From assembly GCF_000829415.1 (NCBI RefSeq), contig NZ_AP014637.1, forward strand, positions 3,985,001-4,049,000: a stretch of 64,000 nt of DNA, given 5' to 3'. Source of the DNA: Pseudomonas sp. StFLB209 (GTDB lineage: Bacteria > Pseudomonadota > Gammaproteobacteria > Pseudomonadales > Pseudomonadaceae). Below the pieces are notes generated by a model that saw only the letters and a list, made by a program, of their open reading frames with translations, made no database searches and was not told where the DNA came from. Positions 7,917 to 16,790 of the stretch are shown one piece after another. The position numbers and the translations under genes were made by a program. The number at the start of each line of letters is the position of its first letter. Within the stretch, counting starts at the first letter, position 1.

Positions 7917-9426
7917 GCAGGTGCCTCCCTTCGGTGGCGCGGCGGCGCAACAGCAGTGACGGGCGATAGCGTGGCTCAGCATAGGCGGCTTGCAGGTTGT
8001 CGAGGGTCGTCAGCAGCCGTTGCGGGCCGATGGCATCGGCCCAGGCCAGTGGTCCAAGCGGGTAGTTGACGCCAGCGCACATGGCCAAGTCGATGTCCGC
8101 TGCGCTGGCCACCCCGTGCAGCAGGGCATCAGCCGCCTCGTTGGCCAGCATCGCTACAGTACGCAGCACTGCCAGCGCCGGGGTGTCGCTGAGCAGGCTG
8201 ACCTTGAACCCGGCACGCTGCAGCAGCGCCACGACCTGCTGGCAGGCCAGTACCGAGGTGTCGGCAGCGCAACTGATGGCGATGCGTGCGGCGCGGCGGT
8301 AATCCAGTGCCAGGTCGAACAGCAGCAGATTGTCGATGCCTTGTGCCTGGGCGCGCTGGCTGGCCAGCCGTCCGTCACTGAGCGCCAGCGTGGCCGTTCC
8401 GACCCGGATCACTCCGCTGCCGGCGCGTTGGGTGACCTGCACGCCGGCCTGTTGCAGGCGCGTAATCAGCGGCGCGGCAATGCCCAGATCGCCCTCCACT
8501 GCGCAGCTGTCAATGTGCAGCGGGCTGCTGATTTCCTGCGGCTGGGGGCGCTCTGCCGTCTCGCTGTAGTCATAGAAGCCGCGACCGCTTTTGCGTCCCA
8601 GATGGCCGGCATCGACCAGCTCCTTCTGGACCAGTGAAGGCTGGAAGCGCATGTCGCCGTGGTAAGCGTCGAACACCGAGCAGGTCACCGCGTAATTGAC
8701 ATCATGGCCGATCAGGTCGGTCAGCTCGAAGGCGCCCATGCGAAAGCCACCGGCATCGCGCAGCAGCGCGTCGAGGGTGGCGCAGTCGGCGGCGCCTTCC
8801 TGGAGCAGGCGCAGGCTTTCGGCATAAAACGGGCGTGCTACCCGGTTGACGATAAAGCCGGGTGTCGAGCGGGTGTGCACAGGCTGTTTGCCCCAGGCGT
8901 CGGCGGTGTCATACAGGCGCGCTGCCAGTTGCGGGTCGCTGGCCAGGCCCGAGACAATTTCGACCAGCGCCATGAGCGGTGCCGGATTGAAAAAGTGCAT
9001 GCCGAGTATCCGCTGAGGATGCTTGAGGCCGGCCGCCAGCCGGGTGAGCGACAATGACGACGTGTTGCTGGCCAGGATGCAGTGGGCGCTGCAGATGCTT
9101 TCCAGTTGCTCGAACAGCTGGCGCTTGAGGTCGAGGTTTTCCACGATCGCTTCGATCACCAGCGCGGCGTCGGCCAGCGCTTGGAGGCTGTCTGCCGGTT
9201 GCAGGCGCGCGGCAATCACGCGGCGCTGCGAGGCATCCAGTTGGCCTTTGTCGACCAGCCGCGCCAGTTGCCGGTCAATCCCGCTGATGGCCTGGGCGGC
9301 GGCGCCCTGGTGGGTATCGAATAGCCAGACGCGATGACCGGCCTGCGCGGCCACTTGGGCAATCCCTGCGCCCATGGCGCCGGCGCCAATCACCGCGACG
9401 ATGCTGCTGGTGTCCAGTGCGGTCAT
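7906..9426 (-). CDS. paaH: 3-hydroxyadipyl-CoA dehydrogenase PaaH
   Basis: PaaH oxidises 3-hydroxyadipyl-CoA to 3-oxoadipyl-CoA with NAD. The 506-residue product has a Rossmann motif AVIGAGAMGAGIAQVAAQAG at residues 12-31, the 3-hydroxyacyl-CoA dehydrogenase signature with the catalytic His in MHFFNPAPLM (about 143), and TPGFIVNRVARPFYAE. A second, C-terminal 3HCDH domain contains MLANEAADALLHGVA and CAGVNYPLGPLAWAD. The two-domain length is normal for PaaH. It starts three bases after paaG. Confidence 0.96.
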   Translation of the reverse strand: MTALDTSSIVAVIGAGAMGAGIAQVAAQAGHRVWLFDTHQGAAAQAISGIDRQLARLVDKGQLDASQRRVIAARLQPADSLQALADAALVIEAIVENLDLKRQLFEQLESICSAHCILASNTSSLSLTRLAAGLKHPQRILGMHFFNPAPLMALVEIVSGLASDPQLAARLYDTADAWGKQPVHTRSTPGFIVNRVARPFYAESLRLLQEGAADCATLDALLRDAGGFRMGAFELTDLIGHDVNYAVTCSVFDAYHGDMRFQPSLVQKELVDAGHLGRKSGRGFYDYSETAERPQPQEISSPLHIDSCAVEGDLGIAAPLITRLQQAGVQVTQRAGSGVIRVGTATLALSDGRLASQRAQAQGIDNLLLFDLALDYRRAARIAISCAADTSVLACQQVVALLQRAGFKVSLLSDTPALAVLRTVAMLANEAADALLHGVASAADIDLAMCAGVNYPLGPLAWADAIGPQRLLTTLDNLQAAYAEPRYRPSLLLRRRATEGRHLHDT

Positions 9427-9429
9427 TGT

Positions 9430-10221
9430 TCAGCGTCCTTTGAAAGTCGCAGTGCGTTTGTTGATGAATGCCGATACGCCTTCGCGGTAATCCTCGCTGC
9501 GTCCGGCCAGGCGTTGCAGGTCGCGCTCCAGTTCCAGTTGCGCATCAAGGCTGTTGTGCGCACTGGCGTTGAGCGCGCGTTTGATCAGGGCCAGGCCGTA
9601 GGTGGGCTGGGTCGCCAGATGCCGGGCCAGCTTGAGGGCTTCGTCGCGCAGATCGGCATCGTCGTGTACCTGATAAATCAGCCCCCATTGCTCGGCCTGC
9701 TCGGCGCTCAGTTTGTTGCCAAGCAGGGCCAGTGCCTTGGCCCTTGCCATGCCCACCAGGCGCGGCAGGTGCCAGGTGCCACCGGAGTCGGGCACCAGGC
9801 CGATTTTGCAAAACGCCTGGATAAAGCTTGCCGAGCGGGCGGCCAGCACCAGGTCGCAAGCCAGCGGGATATTCGCCCCGGCACCGGCGGCCACGCCGTT
9901 GACCGCGCAGATCACCGGTAATGGCAGGTCGCGCAGACTGCGGATCAGCGGGTTATAGAATGTGTCGATGGACTCGCCCAGATCCGGCATCGCGCTGCCC
10001 GGTGCGACATTGCGGTCAGACAGGTCCTGGCCGGCACAAAAGCCCCGGCCTTCACCGGTGAGCAGCAGCACCCGTGCTGTGCTGCTTTGGCGAACCTGTT
10101 TGAGTGCTTCGCGCACTTGCAGATGCATGGCGGCATTGAAGCTATTGAGTTGCTCGGGGCGGTTGAGACTAAGGAAGGCAACGCCGTCCTCGATGGAAAA
10201 CAGGATGTGCTCAAAGTCCAT
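9430..10221 (-). CDS. paaG: Ring-1,2-epoxyphenylacetyl-CoA isomerase PaaG
   Basis: PaaG converts the epoxide made by PaaABCE into the seven-membered oxepin-CoA and also shifts a double bond later in the pathway. The 263-residue crotonase-fold protein shows LNRPEQLNSFNAAM near the start, the oxyanion-hole stretch GRGFCAGQDLSDRN (about 57-70) and the acidic motif KIGLVPDSGGTWHLPRLVG (about 140-158). In that motif an Asp replaces the Glu of ordinary hydratases, as expected for this isomerase. It lies 29 bases after paaF. Confidence 0.94.
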   Translation of the reverse strand: MDFEHILFSIEDGVAFLSLNRPEQLNSFNAAMHLQVREALKQVRQSSTARVLLLTGEGRGFCAGQDLSDRNVAPGSAMPDLGESIDTFYNPLIRSLRDLPLPVICAVNGVAAGAGANIPLACDLVLAARSASFIQAFCKIGLVPDSGGTWHLPRLVGMARAKALALLGNKLSAEQAEQWGLIYQVHDDADLRDEALKLARHLATQPTYGLALIKRALNASAHNSLDAQLELERDLQRLAGRSEDYREGVSAFINKRTATFKGR

Positions 10222-10250
10222 GGCTGGAGCTCTCTGTGCAGGACGAAGGA

Positions 10251-11024
10251 TTACCGGCCGGTGAACGCCGGAGCGCGTTTTGCCTGAAAAGCCTGAATGC
10301 CTTCGTTGCGGTCGGCGGTGCCGGCCAGCAAGGTGAAGGCATGGCGTTCGAAGCGCAGGCCGCTGGCCAGGTCAAGGTCCTGGGCCTTGAGCACGGCCTC
10401 CCTGGCCAGGCGGACCGCCAGCGGCGCTTTGCTGGCGATGACGCGGGCGATCTCCAGGGCCCGGTCAACGGTGAACTCCGGCTGGGTGAGCTCGCTGACC
10501 AGCCCGGCGCGCCGGGCGTGACGGGCATCGATCGGCAGGCCGGTAAGCACCATCTGCATCGCCAGTGACTTGCCCACCGCGTGCAGCAGGCGTTGGGTGC
10601 CGCCGGCGCCGGGCATGATGCCAAGGTTGATTTCCGGTTGCCCGAAACGGGCATCTTCACCGGCGATGATCACGTCGGCATGCATCGCCAGTTCACAGCC
10701 AGCGCCGAGGCAGAAGCCGTTGACGGCGGCGATCAGCGGTTTGCTAAAGGCGCCGATGCGTTGCCAGTGTGCCTGGCGTGGGTCGTCAAGGATGCCGACC
10801 ATGTCGCGCTCTGCCATTTCGTGGATATCGGCGCCAGCGGCAAACGCTTTGCGGCTGCCGGTGATGACCACCGCCCGGATGTCAGGGTCTGCCGCTGCCA
10901 CCTCAAGCGCCTCGGCCAGGTCACCCAGCAGCGCGGTGTTCAGGGCGTTCAGCGCCTCGGGCCGGTGCAGGGTCAGCAGCCGCACACCGGTCATCGGCGT
11001 GGTCATGACAAGGGTCTGAGGCAT
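10251..11024 (-). CDS. paaF: 2,3-dehydroadipyl-CoA hydratase PaaF
   Basis: PaaF adds water to 2,3-dehydroadipyl-CoA. The 257-residue product is a crotonase with LHRPEALNALNTALL, the oxyanion-hole motif AFAAGADIHEMAE (about 61-73), NGFCLGAGCELAMHADVI and the catalytic-Glu motif PEINLGIMPGAGGTQRL (about 130-146), as in true enoyl-CoA hydratases. The ATG at 11024 follows GGAGGACTGCCCC; a start 12 codons earlier lacks such a site. It is the first gene of the paaFGHIJK unit and is divergent from paaY. Confidence 0.95.
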   Translation of the reverse strand: MPQTLVMTTPMTGVRLLTLHRPEALNALNTALLGDLAEALEVAAADPDIRAVVITGSRKAFAAGADIHEMAERDMVGILDDPRQAHWQRIGAFSKPLIAAVNGFCLGAGCELAMHADVIIAGEDARFGQPEINLGIMPGAGGTQRLLHAVGKSLAMQMVLTGLPIDARHARRAGLVSELTQPEFTVDRALEIARVIASKAPLAVRLAREAVLKAQDLDLASGLRFERHAFTLLAGTADRNEGIQAFQAKRAPAFTGR

Positions 11025-11354
11025 GGGGCAGTCCTCCGGCAGCAAGGGCGGTGTGAGCACCGCTGATTATTGGAAAGGCGCGCTCTGTGAGGCGGGCTGA
11101 AATGAGTATAGGCATAACGCGATACGGAAAAACAGATTTGTGTATTTGTTTTTGTGTCTAGTGTGTTTGTTTTTATCCGGTTTTTTTTAGTAAAAGCATT
11201 ATTTATCAGGCGTTTGTATTAGTTTTTTCCTGTATTTTTCAGATCTTTATACGATACGTTTATCAATAATTTTCATTGATTTAAGGGTTGTTTTTATAGG
11301 AAGGTGGTGTGTCTGCAGCCCACCTGCCGGGCGTTCCCGGCCAGAGGATTACCC
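11025..11354. promoter_or_regulatory. Divergent paaF / paaY promoter region with GATAC operator motifs
   Basis: This 330-base spacer separates two divergently transcribed units and is strikingly AT-rich from 11100 to 11295. It contains GCGATACGGAAA at 11119-11130, matching the minus-strand GCGATACGAAA at 4383-4393 in the paaA spacer. A second ACGATACGTT lies at 11251-11260. Shared words in front of two co-regulated units make them candidate PaaX operators for paaF and paaY. Core promoter boxes are not clear enough to mark. Confidence 0.55.
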
Positions 11355-11948
11355 ATGACCTGCTACAGCCTTGATGGCCTGACTCCGGTGGTTCATCCCA
11401 CCGCTTATGTGCATCCTTCTGCGGTATTGATTGGTGATGTGATCATTGGCCCTGGCTGCTATGTCGGGCCGCTGGCCAGCCTGCGCGGCGATTTCGGGCG
11501 CATCGTGCTGGAGGAGGGCGCCAACCTGCAGGACACCTGCGTCATGCATGGTTTCCCTGACAGCGACACGGTGGTGGGGCGCAACGGCCATATCGGCCAC
11601 GGCGCCGTGCTGCACGGTTGCCGTATCGGCGCGGATGTTCTGGTGGGTATCAATGCCGTGGTAATGGATGCAGCCCAAATCGGTGCGCGGTCGTTTGTCG
11701 CCGCCGCCAGCCTGGTCAAGGCGAATTTCAGTTGCGCCGAGCAATCGCTGGTGATGGGCTCTCCGGCCAGCGTCAAACGCCTGCTCAGTGATGACGAGGT
11801 TGCCTGGAAACAGGCCGGTACCCGTGAGTATCAGGCGCTTGCCCGGCGCTGCCAGCACAGTCTGGTGGCGTGTGAACCGTTGCTGGAGGCCGAGCCAGAC
11901 CGGCCCCGTATCAGTGCCAGTGCCCATCGGCCCAAGGCTGCCGGTTGA
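11355..11948 (+). CDS. paaY: PaaY thioesterase / gamma-carbonic-anhydrase-fold protein
   Basis: PaaY is a hexapeptide-repeat protein of the gamma-carbonic-anhydrase fold that acts as a thioesterase on pathway by-products such as 2-hydroxycyclohepta-1,4,6-triene-formyl-CoA. The 197-residue product has repeated hexapeptides ([42 protein letters not shown]) and the metal-site histidines seen in VMHGF and [12 protein letters not shown]. The ATG at 11355 follows AGAGGATTACCC and gives the family length; the ORF could extend 17 codons upstream without such a site. paaX follows 67 bases later. Confidence 0.93.
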   Translation: MTCYSLDGLTPVVHPTAYVHPSAVLIGDVIIGPGCYVGPLASLRGDFGRIVLEEGANLQDTCVMHGFPDSDTVVGRNGHIGHGAVLHGCRIGADVLVGINAVVMDAAQIGARSFVAAASLVKANFSCAEQSLVMGSPASVKRLLSDDEVAWKQAGTREYQALARRCQHSLVACEPLLEAEPDRPRISASAHRPKAAG

Positions 11949-12015
11949 TGGGCAGACTCGCGGCGATCGGTGGCGGGCGGTATATTCGGCATCCTTTTCG
12001 TTGTCCGGTAAGCCC

Positions 12016-12939
12016 ATGTCGTCCCTTGCCCCGCTGAATCACCTTATCCAGCGCTTCCAGGAGCGCACCCCGATCCGCGCCAGTTCGTTGATCATCACCC
12101 TGTACGGCGATGCCATCGAACCTCATGGCGGCACGGTCTGGCTGGGCAGCCTGATCCAGTTGCTGGAGCCGGTGGGGATCAATGAGCGGCTGATCCGCAC
12201 CTCGATCTTTCGCCTGAGCAAAGAGGGCTGGCTGAGCGCCGAAAAAGTCGGGCGCCGCAGCTATTACAGCCTAACCGGCACCGGGCGGCGGCGCTTCGAG
12301 CAAGCCTTCAAACGGGTGTACAGCGCCAGCGTCCCGGCCTGGGACGGTGTCTGGTGCCTGGTGATGCTGTCGCAATTGAGCGCCGATAAACGCAAACAGG
12401 TGCGTGAAGAGCTGGAGTGGCAGGGCTTTGCCGCTATCTCTACGACGGTGCTGGCCAGCCCGCGCTGTGACAAGGCGGAGCTCAATGCCAGCCTGCAAGC
12501 GCTCGATGCATTGGACGACAGTATCGTGTTCGAGACCAAGGCGCAGGATGTGCTGGCGTCCAGAGCGCTGCGCATGCAGGTGCGCGAGAGCTGGAATATT
12601 GACGAACTGGGCCGCCATTACAGTGAGTTCATCCAGCTGTTCCGGCCGTTGTGGCAGGCGCTGCGCGAGCAAGACAACCTCAGCGGCGCAGACTGCTTCC
12701 TGGCCCGGACCCTGTTGGTCCATGAATACCGTCGCCTGCTGCTGCGCGACCCGCAGTTGCCCGACCAGTTGCTGCCCGGCGACTGGGAAGGCCGCGCGGC
12801 GCGTCAGTTGTGCCGCAATATCTACCGGCTGGTCTGCGGCAAGGCCGAAGAATGGCTGGCCGGTGTACTGGAAACCGCCGACGGCCCGTTGCCGGATGTG
12901 GGAGAAAATTTCTGGCAGCGCTTTGGCGGCTTGCGCTGA
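12016..12939 (+). CDS. paaX: Phenylacetate pathway repressor PaaX
   Basis: PaaX represses the paa promoters and is released by phenylacetyl-CoA. The 307-residue product has an N-terminal winged-helix region (SSLIITLYGDAIEPHGGTVWLGSL, then NERLIRTSIFRLSKEGWLSAEKVGRRSYY at about 52-80) with the PaaX family spacing, a central domain containing WDGVWCLVML, and the C-terminal domain with LLVHEYRRLLLRDPQLPDQLLPGDWEG. Length matches Pseudomonas PaaX. It follows paaY in the same direction, probably in one operon. Candidate target sites are described in both paa spacers. Confidence 0.95.
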   Translation: MSSLAPLNHLIQRFQERTPIRASSLIITLYGDAIEPHGGTVWLGSLIQLLEPVGINERLIRTSIFRLSKEGWLSAEKVGRRSYYSLTGTGRRRFEQAFKRVYSASVPAWDGVWCLVMLSQLSADKRKQVREELEWQGFAAISTTVLASPRCDKAELNASLQALDALDDSIVFETKAQDVLASRALRMQVRESWNIDELGRHYSEFIQLFRPLWQALREQDNLSGADCFLARTLLVHEYRRLLLRDPQLPDQLLPGDWEGRAARQLCRNIYRLVCGKAEEWLAGVLETADGPLPDVGENFWQRFGGLR

Positions 12940-13097
12940 GCCAACGATATTGTTGAAACGCTCTGATTCGGTATTGGCTGCGCATCAACGCCTTGCAAAC
13001 GAGTGGATTGTCTTTGCCAGCGCACGCTTTTTCTCGTAGCGTGCTGCTGTCGTCCTGCCTGTCGCCAGAGCGGCACCTTACATCGGGACTTCACGCC

Positions 13098-15182
13098 TTG
13101 ACCGACCACCCAATCCAGAGCCTGCGCAACCGGCTGCAGAGCCTCGAAGACGAAAATGCCCGCCTGCGCCAGCAGATGGCGATCCTTGACCAGCAAGCCC
13201 AAAGCGCCCTGGCCCAGTCCCGAGAGCGCTATCGCTTTCTGTTCGACTCGATGGACGAGGGCTTTTGCATCATCGAGTTCTTCGACGGCCCGCACGGCCC
13301 GCTCAGCGACTACATCCACATTGAGGCCAACGCGGCCTACGCCTTTCACGCCGGGATCAGCAATGTGGTCGGCCAGAAAGTGCGCGAGATGGTCGGTGCC
13401 GAAGCCGATGGCTGGGTGCAGTTGTACGGTGAAGTGCTGCGCACCGGCGAGCCGATCCGCTTCGAGCGCGAACTGGTCGCCACCGGGCGCTACCTGGCAT
13501 TGGCGGCGTTTCGTATCGAACCGGCCAGTTGCCGGCAGGTTGCCGTGCTATTTCAGGACATCACCGCCCGCAGACGTGCCGAGCTGGCCCTGCAGCAGTT
13601 GAACGAGACCCTGGAAAGCCGCGTGCGTGATGCGGTGGCCGAGCGCAATGTGCTGGCCGATGTGGTCAATGGCACTGACGCGCGCATCCATGTGATTGAT
13701 CGGAACTATCGCTGGCTGGCAATCAACGCGGTGGCGGTCTGGGAGTTTGAGCGGCTGTACGGCGTCAAACCCCAGGTTGGCGAGAGTATTCTTGACGCGC
13801 TGCAGGGCCAGCCTGAGGTGCGCGAAAAGGTGCGCAAGCTCTGGGGCCGGGTGCTGGCGGGCGAGGAATTCATTGAGATCACCCACTTCGGTGAACCACA
13901 CCGTCACTATGAAATTCGCTACAGCTCCTTGCGCGACGCTGACGGGCAACCGGTGGGCGCCTACCTGTTTGCCTATGACATCAGTGAGCGACTGCGCGAG
14001 CAGGAGCGTTTGAAGCAGGCCGAGGAAGCGCTGCGCCAGTCACAGAAAATGGAAGCGGTCGGTCAGTTGACCGGCGGCATCGCGCATGACTTCAACAACC
14101 TGCTGACCGGTATCAACGGCGCGCTGGAACTGTTGCGTACGCGCCTGACCCAGGGGCGCTATAACGATATTGATCGCTATGCGGCCACTGCCCAGGACGC
14201 CGCTCGCCGTGCGGCCTCGCTGACTCACCGTTTACTGGCTTTTTCCAGGCGCCAGACGCTGGACCCCAAAGCGGTGGACGTAAATCGTCTGGTCAGCAGC
14301 ATGGAAGAGCTGGTGCGGCGTTCGGTCGGGCCGCACATTGCCGTGGAAGTGGTGACCGCCATCGGTCTGTGGTCGACGTTCATTGATGCACCGCAGCTGG
14401 AAAATGCCTTGCTCAATCTGTGTCTCAACGCCCGGGATGCGATGCCGAACGGCGGCCGGATTACCATTGAGACGGCCAATAAGTGGATCGATGAGCGCGA
14501 ATCGAGGGTTCGTGACCTGTCGCCTGGGCAGTACTTGTCGTTATGTGTGACCGACACCGGGACCGGCATGACTCCAGAGATCATCTCGCGGGCCTTCGAC
14601 CCGTTTTTCACCACCAAGCCGCTGGGGCAGGGCACTGGGCTGGGGCTGTCGATGGTCTATGGCTTTGTCCGCCAGTCGGGCGGCCAGGTGCGGATTTATT
14701 CCGAGCCCGGTCAGGGCACGACCATGTGCCTGTACTTGCCGCGTCACTATCAGGATGAGGTGGCGGATGAGCCTGACGAGCAGGCCAGTGAGGTCGCTCA
14801 GGCACCGTCGCTGCGCACGGTGATGATCGTTGACGATGAACCGACCATTCGCATGCTGGTCAGCGAAGTGCTCGAAGACCGCGGCTACGCGGTGATCGAG
14901 GCGCCGGAAGGCGCCAGCGCATTGCGGTTACTGGAAAGTGATATCCGGGTCGATCTGCTGGTTACCGATGTCGGCTTGCCGGGCGGCATGAATGGCCGGC
15001 AGTTGGCCGATGCGGCACGCTCGCTGCGCCCGCAGCTGAGCGTGCTGTTCATCACCGGTTATGCGGAAAACGCCATTATCGGCAATGGCCACCTCGACCC
15101 CGGCATGTGGATCATGACCAAACCCTTCACCATGGAGGCCTTCGCGGCGCGTATTTTCGACATGCTGGAGCGCGAGGGTTAA
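13098..15182 (+). CDS. Hybrid PAS sensor histidine kinase with C-terminal receiver
   Basis: A soluble hybrid sensor kinase: a short coiled-coil (SLEDENARLRQQMAILDQQ), a first PAS-like domain (YRFLFDSMDEGFCIIEFF), a second PAS region after a coiled coil (VNGTDARIHVIDRNYRWLAIN), then HisKA with the phospho-acceptor His near residue 330 (GGIAHDFNNLLTG). The ATPase domain (LCLNARDAMPNGG, TDTGTGM, GTGLGLSMVYGF) and a receiver with Asp near 624 (LLVTDVGLPGG) follow. No transmembrane segment is seen. There is no ATG at the N-terminus: TTG at 13098 is preferred and TTG at 12993 would add 35 residues. The signal is unknown; it lies 158 bases after paaX with no response regulator gene beside it. Confidence 0.85.
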   Translation: MTDHPIQSLRNRLQSLEDENARLRQQMAILDQQAQSALAQSRERYRFLFDSMDEGFCIIEFFDGPHGPLSDYIHIEANAAYAFHAGISNVVGQKVREMVGAEADGWVQLYGEVLRTGEPIRFERELVATGRYLALAAFRIEPASCRQVAVLFQDITARRRAELALQQLNETLESRVRDAVAERNVLADVVNGTDARIHVIDRNYRWLAINAVAVWEFERLYGVKPQVGESILDALQGQPEVREKVRKLWGRVLAGEEFIEITHFGEPHRHYEIRYSSLRDADGQPVGAYLFAYDISERLREQERLKQAEEALRQSQKMEAVGQLTGGIAHDFNNLLTGINGALELLRTRLTQGRYNDIDRYAATAQDAARRAASLTHRLLAFSRRQTLDPKAVDVNRLVSSMEELVRRSVGPHIAVEVVTAIGLWSTFIDAPQLENALLNLCLNARDAMPNGGRITIETANKWIDERESRVRDLSPGQYLSLCVTDTGTGMTPEIISRAFDPFFTTKPLGQGTGLGLSMVYGFVRQSGGQVRIYSEPGQGTTMCLYLPRHYQDEVADEPDEQASEVAQAPSLRTVMIVDDEPTIRMLVSEVLEDRGYAVIEAPEGASALRLLESDIRVDLLVTDVGLPGGMNGRQLADAARSLRPQLSVLFITGYAENAIIGNGHLDPGMWIMTKPFTMEAFAARIFDMLEREG

Positions 15183-15207
15183 GTCACGGTAGCATTCCCG
15201 ATGGAAA

Positions 15208-15259
15208 GTAAGCTTTACATCTGGCAGTCTCTGAGGCAGGGTGTAAAGCGTGCTTTACA
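15208..15259. promoter_or_regulatory. Two palindromic operator-like sites (GCTTTACA)
   Basis: A perfect palindrome TGTAAAGC-GT-GCTTTACA occupies 15242-15259, 16 bases before the ATG of the small membrane protein gene. A weaker related palindrome, GTAAGCTTTACA, lies at 15208-15219 and shares the GCTTTACA half-site. The next gene but one encodes an Xre-type regulator, so these are likely its autoregulatory operators. The inference rests on position and symmetry only. Confidence 0.6.
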
Positions 15260-15275
15260 TTGACGAGGTTTTTTC

Positions 15276-15647
15276 ATGAGTCCCTACTTGCGCGAGTTTG
15301 GCCTGGCCATGGGCTGCTATATGCTGGTTTTGCTGATTTCTCTGCTGATGTTGACCGTCGATGGCCTGGGCGCTGCGACCCGCATCGCCATCAGTGTCGC
15401 ACCGGTATTGCCTTGCCTGTTGGTGTGTTGGGCAGTGGTCCGGCAACTGCGGCGGATGGATGAGCTGCAACTGCGCATTCAGTTCGAGGCACTGGGTTTT
15501 GCTTTTGCGGCCAGCGCATTACTGACCTTCAGCTACGGTTTTCTGGAAAACGTCGGCCTGCCAAAGCTGTCACTGTTTGTGGTCTGGCCACTGATGGCGG
15601 CGATGTGGATGCTGGGCCTGTTGATCGCTTCGCGGCGCTACCGGTGA
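15276..15647 (+). CDS. Small four-helix membrane protein, partner of an Xre regulator
   Basis: A 123-residue hydrophobic protein with about four transmembrane segments: residues 8-28 (LAMGCYMLVLLISLLMLTV), 34-54, 71-90 (FAFAASALLTFSYGF) and 97-118 (LFVVWPLMAAMWMLGLLIAS). A charged loop RQLRRMDELQLRIQFE lies between the second and third. No enzymatic motif is visible. Its stop overlaps the GTG start of the following regulator gene (GTGA), so production of the two is coupled. It may sense membrane state for the regulator, but this is only a guess from the arrangement. GACGAGG serves as ribosome site. Confidence 0.8.
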   Translation: MSPYLREFGLAMGCYMLVLLISLLMLTVDGLGAATRIAISVAPVLPCLLVCWAVVRQLRRMDELQLRIQFEALGFAFAASALLTFSYGFLENVGLPKLSLFVVWPLMAAMWMLGLLIASRRYR

Positions 15648-15853
15648 ACAATCGGCTCAAGGTGCTGCGCGCCGAGCGGCGCTGGTCTCAGGAGGATCTG
15701 GCCAGCCGCCTGGGCGTATCGCGGCAGACCGTCAACGCCATCGAGAATGGCCGCTACGACCCCAGCCTGCCCCTGGCGTTCCAGATATCGCGGGTATTTG
15801 GCCTGCCCATCGAGGCGATTTTCCAAGATCAGGACGCTGTGCCGACCAACTGA
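15644..15853 (+). CDS. Small Xre-family helix-turn-helix regulator
   Basis: A 69-residue protein that is almost entirely a Cro/CI-type helix-turn-helix: RLKVLRAERRWSQEDLASRLGVSRQTVNAIENGRYDPS is the classical pattern with the recognition helix SRQTVNAIE. It ends IEAIFQDQD, as in short YgzD/YozG-like regulators. Translation is taken to start at the GTG at 15644, which overlaps the stop of the membrane protein gene. A longer reading from 15605 would lie wholly inside that gene. It probably binds the palindromes at 15208-15259. Confidence 0.85.
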   Translation: MNNRLKVLRAERRWSQEDLASRLGVSRQTVNAIENGRYDPSLPLAFQISRVFGLPIEAIFQDQDAVPTN

Positions 15854-15854
15854 G

Positions 15855-16790
15855 CTAACCCGCCTGCCCAGGCCGGCTGGCCGGCTGGGTGGCCTGGGTC
15901 CGTGGTGTGGGGGTGCGCAGCAGCGCCTGGAGGGCTTCGCTGTAGGCCTGACGGCCCAGGCGCATGCTGTTGTTGTGGCTGCCGCCGGGCACCAGCAAGA
16001 GTTTTTTCGGCTCTACGGCGGCGGCATAGAGTTGCTCACTGAAGCGCGGCGGCACGTAGCGGTCGTCCGTGCCGTGGACGATCAGCACCGGCATGTGGAT
16101 GTCAGCGATCTTGTCTTGCGAGTCGAACTTCTGCGACAGCAGCCAGCGCACCGGCAGTGAGGTATAGCTGCTGGCGATCGCGGTAGCGACGTCGGCAAGG
16201 TTGGTGAAGGTCGACTCGATGACCAGTGCCCGAGCTTGTGGCAGATCTTCCTGGCCCAGTTCTGCGGCCAGGTCCACGGCCACCGCGCCACCGAGCGAGT
16301 GGCCGTAGATCAGGCGGCGGTCAGGGTCCGGTTGCAGCAGTTTGAGCCGCTGCCAGGCAATGCGTGCGTCTTCATATACGCTTTTCTCCGATGGCAGCTC
16401 GCCTTTGCTCTGGCCGAAACCGCGGTAGTCGATGGCCAATACCGAGAAGCCCAAGGCACGCAGTTGCTCGATACGGAACAACTGACCGGTCAGGTTCCAG
16501 CGCGAGCCATGCAGGTAAAGCACGGCCGGGGCATCCTTGCGCGGCGCGGGCCACCACCAGGCGTGAATGTTTTGTGCAGGACCGAAGTCGGGGGCCTTGA
16601 GTTCCAGTTCCTGAACCCCGGCTGGCAGGCCGCCGTACCAACTGGCGGTGCCCGGTTCGATACGAAACACCAGTTCGCGCTCTTTGCGTTCGAGCAGGGT
16701 GCAACCTACGGGCAGGCCGATGATGATCAGGGTCATCAACACCCAGGTCAGGCGACGAAGTCCGCGACGGGCAGGCAAGTCTGAAGGCAT
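15855..16790 (-). CDS. Alpha/beta hydrolase, probable lipoprotein or membrane-anchored
   Basis: A 311-residue serine hydrolase. The N-terminus (LTWVLMTLIIIGLPVGCTLLERK) is a signal/anchor with a possible lipobox GLPVGC, so the enzyme is probably exported or membrane-held. The fold markers are the oxyanion stretch YLHGSRWNLTG, IDYRGFGQSKG, the nucleophile GHSLGG (about residue 170), the acid HGTDDRYVP and the catalytic His in GGSHNNSM. Substrate is unknown. The ATG at 16790 is chosen to place the signal at the N-terminus. The gene is convergent with the Xre gene, one base between stops. Confidence 0.82.
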   Translation of the reverse strand: MPSDLPARRGLRRLTWVLMTLIIIGLPVGCTLLERKERELVFRIEPGTASWYGGLPAGVQELELKAPDFGPAQNIHAWWWPAPRKDAPAVLYLHGSRWNLTGQLFRIEQLRALGFSVLAIDYRGFGQSKGELPSEKSVYEDARIAWQRLKLLQPDPDRRLIYGHSLGGAVAVDLAAELGQEDLPQARALVIESTFTNLADVATAIASSYTSLPVRWLLSQKFDSQDKIADIHMPVLIVHGTDDRYVPPRFSEQLYAAAVEPKKLLLVPGGSHNNSMRLGRQAYSEALQALLRTPTPRTQATQPASRPGQAG

